Part shown: piece after piece, positions 34,130 to 44,195 of the stretch
Numbering within the stretch: position 1 is the stretch's first letter
How the letters are laid out: every line of letters starts with the position of its first letter
NCBI GenBank assembly: GCA_023428695.1
Contig: JAEYWY010000013.1
Coordinates: forward strand, 53,576-117,575
From: Bacteroidota bacterium
Lineage (GTDB): Bacteria; Bacteroidota; Bacteroidia; Cytophagales; Cyclobacteriaceae
DNA length: 64,000 bases
Direction of reading: 5' to 3'
Position numbers and translations under genes: made by a program
The notes under the pieces: model-generated
The model's input: only the letters and a program-made list of their open reading frames with translations
What the model was told of the DNA's origin: nothing
Databases searched by the model: none

Positions 34130-36496
34130 CTAATGTCTACGGATTATCTCAGGGGTACCACGATAATCGATATCGGTTGCAAGACCTTCGTCGATCTCAA
34201 GCCTCCTCACCACATTTACCTTCGCTGTTGACGCGCCTCTAACCTCCAGCACGGCTTCCTGAACTTCGAAGTCATAAGCGTTGAGCCGCGATGCGAACTC
34301 AACGTCCGCATTCATGCGGTTGGCCCGTCCTTCGAGATCAAGGTATGACTTCCCTGAAAGGTTGATCATCACCTCATCCGTTATCAACGTTCCTGAAATC
34401 CGGATTGGGCCGCGTATCTCGAATTCAACGTCGTTAGTGTTGAATTCCTCAAAGTCAATGGAACCGAACCCCGTTGCCTTGATTTTGTCAAGCTCCGGCA
34501 TGGTTATCGAAATGTAGACTTTGTCGTTAAGTACCTTGTCCGCCTTCCAGTCCCAGTTAAACGTTTTCTTGCCCTCGAAGTCAACTACAAGCGTCTTACC
34601 TGTCCTGTAAATGTTGTACTTCCGCTTTTCATTTTCAGGGCCGCTCAACTCGACGGTGAAGTCGTTTCCGTTGAATATTCTGATGTCGAAGATCCCGTGG
34701 AGGTCGAGTTGATCAAAGTCGCGTAATTCTTCACTGGCAAGCTCGGCCTCCGTTGGCTTGGGACACGTAACACACTCAAGACCTTCTTCCGTCATTCTCC
34801 ATGTATAGCCGTCACGGTAGTTCCAGTCAATCCACTGACGGATAAACTCACTCGAGGAACGATCCAGTATAAACGGATAGTTGTAGGGAATGTACAATGT
34901 CATATCAAGTTCCTGGGCTCTGAAGATCGCGCCTGGTTTGAAGGTCACGTTGCTGTCAAAGGTCAGTATCGAATCTTGAAGCGACACCTGGTAGTCTACC
35001 ATTTTAGCGTTTTCAATTGCCTGTGCACGCGTGCTTCCCTGTGCCTTAAAGTCCTGAACAAGTTTGAATTCCTTGCCGTCATAACCGCGAAGTTGGAGTG
35101 ATGTCGAGTGGTAATTATCCATTCCAACTTCCCTGATTTTCAGAACTGCTGTCTTACCGGTCGGGCTGTACAGCGTTTCCACACGGTATTCGCCATCCTG
35201 GCTGAATGCAAAGACGATCCGGGGGATACCTACCGAAAGCATGCCCAGACTTATGATAAATACGGCAAGCAACGACCATCCAACGGTAGCGCTGAACACA
35301 ATGCGGCGCGCGACGACCGAGATTCCCAGCAGAATAATAAACAGGCTTGGAATCAGCATCGCAAGAAGGCCCGCGACAAGGGTCCAGCCGGGAAATGCCC
35401 GTACAAACGCGTCAACGGGAAAACTCATGTGATTGTTTTCGCTCCAGGGAACGTCCATCATCGTAGATGAAAGAAGGCCAATTCCGACACCACCGGAGAT
35501 CAGTGTTGATCCAAGCAAAGTGAGTCCGACGAAAACAATAAAGATTCCCACAAGTACCCGCACAGCCTCGGCGATGGGCCCGATGGCCTTTGCCAGGGCC
35601 TGCAGAATGGTACCGATAAGGCGGAACGGAAAGAGCAGGATCTTGGTCAGATCACTTTCAGTGGATGTACCCTGGCTCTCCTGGTTTTTTTTTATAGAGC
35701 TTTCAATGTTCGACAGGGTAACCGGTTCGCCCTGCATCTGCATCCGGTCCGTAAGCGTTCGCGCCTCCGGAAGGATTACCCACAGGATGATATAGAGAAA
35801 TATTCCGAAACCTCCGCCGAACGCGAGCAGTACAAATAGAATTCGCACAGCCAGAATATCAATACCAAGGTAAGAAGCAACGCCGCCGCTTACACCGCCA
35901 AGAACTTTGCGTTCGGGATCGCGGAACATCTTCTTCGAACCCTCCGGCTCACTCAGGTCATAGGAACCAGGCACAACGATCCACATGATGATGTAAACGA
36001 ATATGGCCAGGCCCCAGGCAAACGCCAGTACCGCAAATATCAACCGGATCCAAAGAGCGTCGACGTTCAGGTAATTTCCGACTCCGGCACACACGCCACC
36101 CAGGATTTTTCTTTTCTGATCCCGCATGAATGATTTCGGAGGTGTATACGTGTACCCAGACCCTGGCTCTGACGCGGGCTCCGGTCCGGAATCTGAACCG
36201 GAGGTCGTGTTGGCAGCATTTTCTGCCTCTTCCGCAGCCTTAAAGTCATTCACGCTTCCCATCGTGGTCATCAAAGCGTTCACGTCTTCAAGCGTTATGA
36301 CCTGTTTACCTTCATTGAGTTTGGACAGGAATATCTCAGCAATGCGGCTCTCGATGTCCGCCATAATCTCCGTACTATCTTCAAAGGTGGAGAAGTACTT
36401 GTTGATCGAATCCAGGTAACGACGGAGGACCTCGTACCCGTCTTCCTCAATGTGAAAGATTATTCCGCTAATATTTATACTTATATTCTTTTTCAT
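34130..36496 (-). CDS. Two-PspC-domain membrane protein with C-terminal DUF2807 (GIN) domain
   Basis: A 788-aa protein. The N-terminal part (about 1-90) resembles a helical HAAS-like module. An acidic Ser/Pro linker is followed by two PspC domains (about 117-180 and 190-250), each with the pattern RKxLGGVxxGV and a membrane helix. Further hydrophobic segments lie at about 300-450, then a beta region and a C-terminal DUF2807 (putative auto-transporter adhesin head GIN) beta-solenoid (about 595-780). PspC proteins monitor envelope stress; duplicated PspC plus DUF2807 is a Bacteroidota arrangement. The PadR-type repressor gene lies five bases upstream, so regulator and membrane protein form an operon probably repressed by PadR. 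Confidence 0.88.
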   Translation of the reverse strand: MKKNISINISGIIFHIEEDGYEVLRRYLDSINKYFSTFEDSTEIMADIESRIAEIFLSKLNEGKQVITLEDVNALMTTMGSVNDFKAAEEAENAANTTSGSDSGPEPASEPGSGYTYTPPKSFMRDQKRKILGGVCAGVGNYLNVDALWIRLIFAVLAFAWGLAIFVYIIMWIVVPGSYDLSEPEGSKKMFRDPERKVLGGVSGGVASYLGIDILAVRILFVLLAFGGGFGIFLYIILWVILPEARTLTDRMQMQGEPVTLSNIESSIKKNQESQGTSTESDLTKILLFPFRLIGTILQALAKAIGPIAEAVRVLVGIFIVFVGLTLLGSTLISGGVGIGLLSSTMMDVPWSENNHMSFPVDAFVRAFPGWTLVAGLLAMLIPSLFIILLGISVVARRIVFSATVGWSLLAVFIISLGMLSVGIPRIVFAFSQDGEYRVETLYSPTGKTAVLKIREVGMDNYHSTSLQLRGYDGKEFKLVQDFKAQGSTRAQAIENAKMVDYQVSLQDSILTFDSNVTFKPGAIFRAQELDMTLYIPYNYPFILDRSSSEFIRQWIDWNYRDGYTWRMTEEGLECVTCPKPTEAELASEELRDFDQLDLHGIFDIRIFNGNDFTVELSGPENEKRKYNIYRTGKTLVVDFEGKKTFNWDWKADKVLNDKVYISITMPELDKIKATGFGSIDFEEFNTNDVEFEIRGPIRISGTLITDEVMINLSGKSYLDLEGRANRMNADVEFASRLNAYDFEVQEAVLEVRGASTAKVNVVRRLEIDEGLATDIDYRGTPEIIRRH

Positions 36497-36501
36497 AAGA
36501 A

Positions 36502-36861
36502 CTAGAGATCAGATGGGTTAGTGGTCGTAGCGTTCGCCTTGGTAGTAATCAGTTGTGTAGAATGCACAAGCTCATCCCATGTCTCAGTAAGTTTACTGAG
36601 AAACTTGCTCCCTTTGTCGGTTAGCTTGTAATATTTCCGGGGCGGTCCTGATTTGGACTCAATCCATTTATACTCGAGGAGACCGGCGTTTTTCAGCCTC
36701 GTTAACAGGGGATACAGCGTTCCTTCCACTACAATTATTCGGGCGGAAGTAAGCTCATCCAGCATGTCCGATGCATAGGTCTCACCCCGTGATATAATGT
36801 GTAGGATGCAGTATTCCAGAATCCCCTTCCTCATTTGAACTTGCGTGTTTTCAAGGTTCAT
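36502..36861 (-). CDS. PadR-family transcriptional regulator
   Basis: A 119-aa winged-helix regulator. The start is taken at the ATG giving MNLENTQVQMRKG, where relatives begin; an upstream ATG would add 11 residues. The PadR fold is shown by KGILEYCILHIISRG and by the wing pattern GTLYPLLTRLKNAGLLE and GPPRKYYKLTDKG. Short PadR proteins often repress their own operon together with PspC or ABC-transporter genes. It is the first gene before the PspC-domain protein, and two AGTACT motifs lie just upstream as possible operators. Confidence 0.92.
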   Translation of the reverse strand: MNLENTQVQMRKGILEYCILHIISRGETYASDMLDELTSARIIVVEGTLYPLLTRLKNAGLLEYKWIESKSGPPRKYYKLTDKGSKFLSKLTETWDELVHSTQLITTKANATTTNPSDL

Positions 36862-36908
36862 ACATCCCTTTCTTTTTGCTATGCCGGAATTCATTCAATT
36901 ACTGTGCG

Positions 36909-36933
36909 AGTACTATGTATAACCAAGTACTTG
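36909..36933. promoter_or_regulatory. Candidate PadR operator
   Basis: AGTACT occurs twice (36909-36914 and 36926-36931, 17 bases apart, or two helical turns less about four bases). The second copy lies in the perfect palindrome CAAGTACTTG (36924-36933). The site is about 50-70 bases upstream of the PadR start. This is a reasonable place for an autoregulatory operator, but the motif is not a known consensus. Confidence 0.35.
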
Positions 36934-37425
36934 ATACGAAAAAATGCCCAATTGCTTTTTAATATATTGATAATCAGTACGATATGAACTGAAACATTTT
37001 TGCAGAATCCCTGCACCTCAAACCCGGACTGCCTTCAAAATGGCTATTTGTGTTCGTTTTTGTTCACTACCTGTGTTCACTTTTGTCTTGTCAGAGGGTG
37101 GGGGCTGTACCTGATTCAGGTTGCATGGGCAGGTTATGGACCGGCCGTTGTGGAAGAAAAATCCCAATTGCCCCGGCGCGATTTGATGGTGATCGGGCAC
37201 CTGTTTTTCAATTCAGTTTTTCGACATCACCATGGAGAAAAAGGAGCGATGGGCAAGTGACTTTTTAATGTCGAGCTCTCCAACTACAGAATGCGCCGAA
37301 GAGATTTTCCTTTCTGAAGCATTTGTCCATCCTGTTTTGCAGTATACCTACCGTCGAACCGGAGTTGAAGGGATTCCTTTTTCCCTGTAGTGATTGTCGC
37401 TGAACTCCACTTTAATCTTTTGTCT
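36934..37425. other. 492-bp gene-poor stretch between divergent transcription units
   Basis: The interval between the PadR operator region and the GloVer-repeat gene. Apart from one 52-codon ORF (37232-37390, listed separately) I see no coding signal. The long open frame across 37000-37260 looks unnatural in composition. It must hold the promoter for the plus-strand gene. No clear terminator, repeat or tRNA is present. Confidence 0.5.
37232..37390 (+). CDS. Possible 52-aa protein
   Basis: An ORF starting MEKKERWASDFLMSSSPT and ending with the TAG at 37388-37390. It is soluble and mixed in composition, with one Cys and no recognised motif. GAGAAAAAGGAGCG around the start is purine-rich but lies within the ORF. 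It is 35 bases before the next gene. Existence is doubtful. Confidence 0.22.
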   Translation: MEKKERWASDFLMSSSPTTECAEEIFLSEAFVHPVLQYTYRRTGVEGIPFSL

Positions 37426-39159
37426 ATGAAAACCAGACTTAACCAACTCATCCTGGCTCTAGCGATACTTGTTATTCCTCTTTCCAGCCTTGTTGCGCAA
37501 CACGGTGACGGCGGAAAAGGCCCGAAAATAAGCTTTGAAAATGACCGCACCGACAATCTTGATTATGCATTGGTATTGCTTAACGTTGACGCCATGCCTG
37601 TAAGCCCCGGCGCGGGAATTCAATTGAGCATTACAGCAGATTTTAAGCAGTTTGATTTTTATCCTGTCGTACGCCGCGACCAGACTCAGTATGTATTGAA
37701 GAACCTGCTCCCCGACAGGAAATACTTTGCGCGGGCGGTCTCAACCGTGTCCGGTAGGGGACCCGTTGTTTCGTTCTCGACCAGGCCGGCTGCGGCAGGT
37801 ATCCGGATAGGCGGCGTTACTACAACGGGCGGATCCAACGATCAGGGCACCGCATTCTTGTTTGACCCGGTGACTGGTGCCATTTCCAAAATTCACGATT
37901 ATTCACACCCGGACGACTTCGTAACCCTTGCGGGGAATCTGGTCCGCACACCTGCGGGCTTTGCCTGTTACAGCATCTCCGACGGCACCGGTGCGGGAGA
38001 ATTGCTCACACTCAATGAAGATGGCGAATCACAAGTGATCGATTCATACTCGGCACACAACGGAAGCGCCGTCCTTGCAAGTGATAACCACCTCTATGTT
38101 GTTGACGACTGGATTAACTATTTCCGTGGTGGAATTTACAGGATACACTCGGAAGGCGATGACGTGAGCGCGCTCGACAGGATAATCCTTCGCTTTAACC
38201 GGGATCCCCAGGGCATTAACCCATACGCGCCGTTGCTTCAGCTAGGGTCGACGCTTTATGGAACCGCTCCGTACGGCGGCGATAATGGGTCCGGAACGAT
38301 TTTCAAACTCGAAATGGATGGGAGCAGCTTCAGAACGCTGCACAGTTTTGCAGGGGCTGACGGAAGCACGCCTTCAGGTGCGTTGATCGAAGGTGAAGAT
38401 GGTTTCCTCTACGGTGTTACGCAAAAAGGAGGCAAACAAAACCAGGGCACTGTGTTTCGGATTAAGCCTGACGGCTCCGGTTTTTCAACCGTTGTTTCTT
38501 TCTCTGGTGCTGATGGATCCGAACCAATGGGATCGCTGCTTTCATACCACGGGCGAATCTACGGTACGACAAGCACCGGCGGAGCATTTGGCCATGGCGT
38601 TATTTTCTCAATACGGCCCGATGGTAAGAACTTCAGAGTGCTGCATCATTGCGATGGCACGACAGCTGCGCGTCCACTTAACGGTCTTGCCGCCGGTGAC
38701 GACGGTACACTCTACGGAATGACTTCACGCGGTGGGCACAGTAACCTTGGTGTTATATACTCAATAAAAAAATCCGGAGCTCAGTTTCGCCAGCTTTTCA
38801 GCTTTACCAGTGAGACGGGTGGCGCTCCCAACGGCGTTCCGTTAGTGATGCCTAACCATTCACCAGAGGCCATCGGCAACGAAGCTGTTGTCCAATTCCC
38901 CGACGTGATCGAAACTGGCAACGAGGTTTCCGTCTTTCCGAATCCATTTCGGGAATCATTCACCGCGACAGTGAATACGTCTCCGTCGGATGAACCCCTC
39001 CAATTCTCGATCAGCGATTCCAGAGGCAACGTGATCAAATCTCATGTCGGTTCGGTTAACGCACCTGTCGAGATGGGACGGGATCTCGAAAAAGGTGTGT
39101 ACGTTTTGCGTATCGTCCGTGGGGAAACCGTCACCACACGGAAGCTGATCAAGAACTGA
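37426..39159 (+). CDS. GloVer-repeat protein with T9SS sorting domain
   Basis: A 577-aa secreted protein starting MKTRLNQLILALAIL with a signal peptide ending VAQH. The centre holds at least four tandem repeats of about 54 residues, each with a core such as GTIFKLEMDGSSFRTLHSF or GTVFRIKPDGSGF. This is the GloVer repeat (TIGR03803), probably a beta-propeller-like scaffold. The last 75 residues (from VFPNPF) are a type A T9SS C-terminal sorting domain ending in a Lys-Leu-Ile-Lys-Asn tail. It is thus predicted to cross the outer membrane by T9SS and be surface-attached. Function unknown; it lies just upstream of a C25 peptidase. Confidence 0.9.
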   Translation: MKTRLNQLILALAILVIPLSSLVAQHGDGGKGPKISFENDRTDNLDYALVLLNVDAMPVSPGAGIQLSITADFKQFDFYPVVRRDQTQYVLKNLLPDRKYFARAVSTVSGRGPVVSFSTRPAAAGIRIGGVTTTGGSNDQGTAFLFDPVTGAISKIHDYSHPDDFVTLAGNLVRTPAGFACYSISDGTGAGELLTLNEDGESQVIDSYSAHNGSAVLASDNHLYVVDDWINYFRGGIYRIHSEGDDVSALDRIILRFNRDPQGINPYAPLLQLGSTLYGTAPYGGDNGSGTIFKLEMDGSSFRTLHSFAGADGSTPSGALIEGEDGFLYGVTQKGGKQNQGTVFRIKPDGSGFSTVVSFSGADGSEPMGSLLSYHGRIYGTTSTGGAFGHGVIFSIRPDGKNFRVLHHCDGTTAARPLNGLAAGDDGTLYGMTSRGGHSNLGVIYSIKKSGAQFRQLFSFTSETGGAPNGVPLVMPNHSPEAIGNEAVVQFPDVIETGNEVSVFPNPFRESFTATVNTSPSDEPLQFSISDSRGNVIKSHVGSVNAPVEMGRDLEKGVYVLRIVRGETVTTRKLIKN

Positions 39160-39271
39160 GCAATCTTGTTTTTTTAGCTGTATTCAGTACACGATCCGGG
39201 TTTTTGTCTGACCCGTACGGAAAAGCTGTTTCGTTCGATTACCTTTGTGTATCGACGGGTATACTCTGTTA

Positions 39272-42200
39272 ATGGTGAGGCAAGTATCGGTTCTTTTCAT
39301 TTGCGTCTGGTCGCACCTGCTGGTAGCGCAGCCAGCCAATCAATGGATAAATTTTGACCAGACTTACGTTCGCATTCCGGTAGCGAAAAAGGGTATCTAT
39401 CGTGTATCCTACCAGCAACTGTTGGATAATGGCTTCCCGGCAGGGTCTGTAGATCCGTCGCGCATTCAGCTTTTTCATCGCGGCACCGAAGTGGCAATTA
39501 ATGTCGAAGGCTCGGATGACGGTTCTTTTGACCCGGGTGATTTCATTCTTTTTTACGGTCGGCCAAATGACGGCGAATCCGATGCACCGCTTTACCGCAG
39601 CCCTTCAAACCAGCCGCATCAGTTCTATAACCTGTTTTCCGACACCACCAGTTTCTTCCTGACGGAAGGGAGCGCGCCCGGCAAACGCATGAACACATAC
39701 CCCGTCAGTGGCGGAGACGATGTTCAGTTTCATTTCGCCGAAAAACTTATTCTGCTCAGTGAAAGCTACGCCAAAGGTCCGGGTGTAAGCGACGAAATAT
39801 TTTCCAGCGCGTTTGATGCCGGTGAGGGTTGGACGAGCAATCCGATAAGGCAGGGGCAATTCAGGGATATTCAGCTGACGGGAATCACGAAGGCCGTGAC
39901 TTCCGAATCCAAACCACGGCTGGAACTCGTTTTCACAGGCAGGAACGCCATAGAGCATACCGTTGAAATTCGCGTAGGCACTGGGTTGCGACTATTAACC
40001 ACGCTCAGTGTTGAAGCATTTCAGCCGCTTAAATATGAAGCCGATCTCGAATGGACAGATATCACAGCTGCCGGCGGGCTCACGGTACGCATCGCTGTTC
40101 CCAACCGCGGTTACAATGATCAGGTGAGCGTCTCATATGTCCGGCTCACGTTTCCCCAGGAGACGGATGCTTTCAACGCATCACAAAGTGAATTCAGTAT
40201 CCCGGGCTTTGCATCGACCCGCAAACTCAAGGTACAGAATGCTCCTGCAGGTTTTATGCTTTTTGATATCAGTGATCCGGCCAACGTTTCCGTATACGAG
40301 TCGGATGCCGATCCCGCTTTATTTGTAACGGTACCGCCATCCGTTGATTCCCGTCATCTTTTAGGTACATCTGAGTTTATCACGCCTGCCAAAGTCATAC
40401 CTGTAACCTTTGAGTTGTTCGAAGGCTGGCAGCCAGACTACGTGATTATTACGCACCCGCTATTGCGCACACCCGCAGGGGGAGTATCAGACCCCGTCGC
40501 GGCTTATGCGGATTATCGCGCGTCAGATCAAGGGGGAGGTTTCGACCCACTGGTTGTCAATATTGGCGACCTGTATAATCAGTTTAACTATGGTGAACAA
40601 TCGCCACTCGCAATTTTCAGATTTCTTGAATTCCTTTCTTCGACAAAGCAACCTTCGTATCTGTTTCTGGTTGGCAAAGGACTCGAATATGATCAGCGCT
40701 ATTATCGAACAGCGAACTCAGGCACGTGGCAATACCAGGACCTGGTGCCGACGGGTGGAATGCCGGGATCGGATGTGGCATTCAGTATGCCGCGTAGTAT
40801 CACGACTGAAGAAGCGGTTGCAACCGGGCGGATTCCGGCAATGACTTCCCTGGAAGTATATAACTACCTGGAAAAGATTATTGAACTGGAATCGCAGCCG
40901 TTGTCGGATCTCAGTCACAAAAGAATTCTTCACCTCAGTGGCGGGATTGAAGAATGGGAACCCGAAGCGTTCAAAGGATATCTCGCGGAATTCCAATCTG
41001 TCGCCGAAGGCCCTTACTTCGGCGGACTTGTGAATGCCGTTGCAAAACAGTCCCGGGAAGTGCAGACCATTAATATAGCTCAGCAGGTCAACGAAGGTCT
41101 GCAGCTGGTAACATTCTTCGGGCATTCATCGACGGCAACACTGGACTTTGACATCGGTTACGTGACTGATAAGAAAATGGGATACAGCAACCGGGGCAAG
41201 TATCCAATGATGTTGATGAACGGTTGCGAGGTTGGAGCATTTTTCCTCAGAGCAAAACTGTTTGGGGAAGACTGGATATTGGCCGAAAAACTTGGAGCCA
41301 GTAACTTTATTGGACACAACGCAATTGCAGGAACAAACACGTTGTACCGATACTCACAGGCGTTTTATGATGTCGCTTTCGCGGATGCAGGATTTGTAGG
41401 CAAGGGAATCGGCGACGTAAAACGCGAGACGGCAAAACGTTTTCTTGAGGGGCAATCTTCCGGTACGATCAATCGCTCGCAGGTTGAACAGATGATCCTG
41501 CTTGGTGATCCTGCGATAAAACTGGTGTCGGCATCAAAGCCTGACCTCGAGGTAAAAGCTTCTCACATTTCGTTTGTTCCGTTTAACGATCAACGCGTCA
41601 CGGCGTTGGCTGATTCCTTTGCAATCAAGTTTGTCGTCGCCAATTACGGACTCGCTACGGATGAGCCGTTCCGCGTTGAGGTGACCCGTACGCTGGATGA
41701 CAACTCAACGATCGTGTATGACTCCATCTATCCGATCCCGCGAAACATCGATACGCTGACCATGGTCATTCGACGTGGCATGGAGGACCCGGCCGGAAAC
41801 AATACATTTCATATCCACCTCGATGCTGACGACATCATTGACGAATTGAGTGAGTCCAACAACGCCGCTGAGGCGGTACTTGCAATCCCCGGAAACGGAA
41901 CGAAACATTTGTATCCAACACCGTTTGCTATCGTGAACTCTTCCCGGGTAAGTCTGTCGTTACAAGCCACCAATGTCTTTTCCGAAAAGCGAAATTTCAC
42001 CGTTCAACTTGATACGGTTCCTTCATTCGATTCGGAATGGGTTCAAGACTTTACTCTTGAAGGAAAGGTACTTGCGAGTCACTTGCTGGACGTTCTTGAT
42101 TTGGATTCGGTCACATATTACTGGCGTTCAAAACTTGCAGAACCGCTTGAGGGCGAGTCGGACGAATGGACGGCGACTTCCTTTACCGTAATTAATGGAT

Positions 42201-44185
42201 CACCGGAGGGCTGGGCGCAGCTTGATTTTCCACAATACGTCGAAAACATGGCGGAAGGACTGGCCGTTGATCCGGGAAGCCGCCGTGTCAGCTTTCTTGA
42301 GAGTGTTTTACCCGTTGACATCATCACGTTTGGTGCGTCGTCAGGCAAACCGCGCGATTCTGTCAGCGTTCGTCTTGCGGGTCAGGAGTATAACTTGTTC
42401 AGTCAGGGGTTTGGATGCCGCTTGAATACAATCAACGCTATCGCTTTTGATCGCAAATCTACCACGCCCTACGTTGGTCTTTATTTGAAATGGTACGAAA
42501 TCCTGTTTCAGTTTGGTGGCCGTCGTTTATTGTGTGGTCGCGAACCGTTCGTCATCAACAGTTTCACCTACAACGAGACCTATACCGGTTCCGGTAAAGA
42601 TTTGGTCGAGTATGTCGACAATATTGCGGAAGGTGACAGTGTTGTTTTGTTCAACATTGGAAACGCCAATATCCCGTTGTGGCCCGGTGCTGCAAAGACC
42701 AAGGTCGGTGAACTTGGGATTTCAACAGCCCAACTAAGTCAGCTAACTGCCGGCGAGCCTGTCATAATTTTCGGGCGCAAAGGTGCAGCACCCGGATCGG
42801 CGCGGATTTACCGGTTCGAAGGCGCTAATCCTGCATCAGCGCGACTCGTTGTCAACGGTACGGTTACTGGTGGATACAGCAGCGGTACGATTACATCGAC
42901 GTTAATCGGTCCGGCGCAGGCATGGAACTCAATTCATTATCGGACCACTGAGGTGGAGCCGCAGGATAATGTTCGCGTCGAAGTTCGGGGTGTGACGCTG
43001 GACCGTCAGGAGGTTGAACTTGTTGCATCCGCGGAAGCGAATCAGGACCTTTCATTCATTGACGCGGAACAATATCCATTCCTCCGGCTTCTATTTCATA
43101 CTGAGGACGATGTTCTGCTAACGTCGGCGCAGCTTGAGAAATGGCTGGTGCTGTTCACACCTGTTCCTGAGGGTATCCTGCTTCCTGAAGAGGGGTCCGA
43201 TACACAGGTGGAATTGCAGGAAGGGGAGGAATTCAGTCGTGCTTTCCGGTTCGTGAATGTAAGTTCAAGAGATTTCACAGATTCACTTTCGGTGGTTGCT
43301 TCCATGTACAGCCACAACAGTGCAGAGACAACTGAATCCTCTTTTAGAATCGGCGGCCCTGCCGCAGGAGATACCACCTTTTTCGTTGTGAAACGTGGAA
43401 CATCAGGCTATACCGGCCTGAACGACCTCGGTGTTTTTGTTAATCCGAGAATTCTTCCGGAGCAATACTACGACAACAACAACGTCCTCCTTCGCCGCGC
43501 CGTGGATGTAACGGGAGACATGTCTCCACCGGTAACGGAAGTGACGTTTGATGGAAAGCTCATTGAAAACGGAGATTATGTATCAGCGACGCCAGTCATT
43601 CGTGTAACGGTGCGCGATGAAAACACATTTCTGCCAAAACAGGATACGGTTGGGATCGGGATGCAACTTGTTTCGCCATGCGATATCGAACCATGTGATG
43701 CAGAACCAGTTTATTTTTCGCGCGAAGATGTACAGTTCCAGCCCGCGAATTCTGAATCAACATACGTCATTCAGTTTACCCCGGTGCTGAAAAATGGTGA
43801 ATACACATTTAGTGTGCATGCGTCCGATTCCAAAGGTAACCGCGCGGCGAAACCCTATACAGTCTCATTCAGGGTCGATCACGAGTCAGGCGTTACCTTC
43901 GAACTGCCGGCGCCCAACCCATTCTTTTTCGAGACGGAGATTGGAATTACAGTCCGTGGCAATGTAGTACCTGAGGCGATCAACGTTCAGATTTTTGACA
44001 TAGCTGGCAAGCCGGTCTGGCAGGCAAACACCGGTAGCATGTCGATTGGCCGAAACATTCTACGATGGAATGGCACCGATTCCAAGGGCGGATACCTCAA
44101 AAGTGGAGTCTACCTGTATACAATCTCGCTTTCCGTTGGCGGCAAATCCTTCCGCCAGGCCGGTAAAATCGTGCTGCAACGATAG
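39272..44185 (+). CDS. C25 (gingipain-type) cysteine peptidase, PorU/PorU2-like
   Basis: A 1637-aa protein with a signal peptide from the ATG at 39272 (a TTG at 39245 would add nine residues). The N-terminal half contains beta-rich domains followed by the C25 caspase-hemoglobinase fold. The His/Cys dyad is H618 in FFGHSS and C652 in LMNGCEVG. A long beta-sandwich region follows, with a T9SS-type C-terminal domain (from APNPFF) ending KIVLQR. C25 includes gingipains, which are secreted proteases, and PorU, which cleaves T9SS signals and attaches cargo at the cell surface. The large size and own sorting signal suggest a PorU2-like surface protease rather than the core PorU. Which role it has cannot be decided here. 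The gene ends 10 bases from the convergent permease gene. Confidence 0.85.
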   Translation: MVRQVSVLFICVWSHLLVAQPANQWINFDQTYVRIPVAKKGIYRVSYQQLLDNGFPAGSVDPSRIQLFHRGTEVAINVEGSDDGSFDPGDFILFYGRPNDGESDAPLYRSPSNQPHQFYNLFSDTTSFFLTEGSAPGKRMNTYPVSGGDDVQFHFAEKLILLSESYAKGPGVSDEIFSSAFDAGEGWTSNPIRQGQFRDIQLTGITKAVTSESKPRLELVFTGRNAIEHTVEIRVGTGLRLLTTLSVEAFQPLKYEADLEWTDITAAGGLTVRIAVPNRGYNDQVSVSYVRLTFPQETDAFNASQSEFSIPGFASTRKLKVQNAPAGFMLFDISDPANVSVYESDADPALFVTVPPSVDSRHLLGTSEFITPAKVIPVTFELFEGWQPDYVIITHPLLRTPAGGVSDPVAAYADYRASDQGGGFDPLVVNIGDLYNQFNYGEQSPLAIFRFLEFLSSTKQPSYLFLVGKGLEYDQRYYRTANSGTWQYQDLVPTGGMPGSDVAFSMPRSITTEEAVATGRIPAMTSLEVYNYLEKIIELESQPLSDLSHKRILHLSGGIEEWEPEAFKGYLAEFQSVAEGPYFGGLVNAVAKQSREVQTINIAQQVNEGLQLVTFFGHSSTATLDFDIGYVTDKKMGYSNRGKYPMMLMNGCEVGAFFLRAKLFGEDWILAEKLGASNFIGHNAIAGTNTLYRYSQAFYDVAFADAGFVGKGIGDVKRETAKRFLEGQSSGTINRSQVEQMILLGDPAIKLVSASKPDLEVKASHISFVPFNDQRVTALADSFAIKFVVANYGLATDEPFRVEVTRTLDDNSTIVYDSIYPIPRNIDTLTMVIRRGMEDPAGNNTFHIHLDADDIIDELSESNNAAEAVLAIPGNGTKHLYPTPFAIVNSSRVSLSLQATNVFSEKRNFTVQLDTVPSFDSEWVQDFTLEGKVLASHLLDVLDLDSVTYYWRSKLAEPLEGESDEWTATSFTVINGSPEGWAQLDFPQYVENMAEGLAVDPGSRRVSFLESVLPVDIITFGASSGKPRDSVSVRLAGQEYNLFSQGFGCRLNTINAIAFDRKSTTPYVGLYLKWYEILFQFGGRRLLCGREPFVINSFTYNETYTGSGKDLVEYVDNIAEGDSVVLFNIGNANIPLWPGAAKTKVGELGISTAQLSQLTAGEPVIIFGRKGAAPGSARIYRFEGANPASARLVVNGTVTGGYSSGTITSTLIGPAQAWNSIHYRTTEVEPQDNVRVEVRGVTLDRQEVELVASAEANQDLSFIDAEQYPFLRLLFHTEDDVLLTSAQLEKWLVLFTPVPEGILLPEEGSDTQVELQEGEEFSRAFRFVNVSSRDFTDSLSVVASMYSHNSAETTESSFRIGGPAAGDTTFFVVKRGTSGYTGLNDLGVFVNPRILPEQYYDNNNVLLRRAVDVTGDMSPPVTEVTFDGKLIENGDYVSATPVIRVTVRDENTFLPKQDTVGIGMQLVSPCDIEPCDAEPVYFSREDVQFQPANSESTYVIQFTPVLKNGEYTFSVHASDSKGNRAAKPYTVSFRVDHESGVTFELPAPNPFFFETEIGITVRGNVVPEAINVQIFDIAGKPVWQANTGSMSIGRNILRWNGTDSKGGYLKSGVYLYTISLSVGGKSFRQAGKIVLQR

Positions 44186-44195
44186 GGCTGGGCAA

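Noticed and set aside
37000..37260. 86-codon plus-strand frame (MQNPCTSNPDCLQNGYL...)
   Set aside because: Cys- and His-rich unnatural composition, no ribosome site and no family; I treat it as chance in a gene-free stretch.
39197..39215. CGGGT/ACCCG hairpin between the GloVer and C25 genes
   Set aside because: Five-base stem without a T run; not convincing as a terminator.
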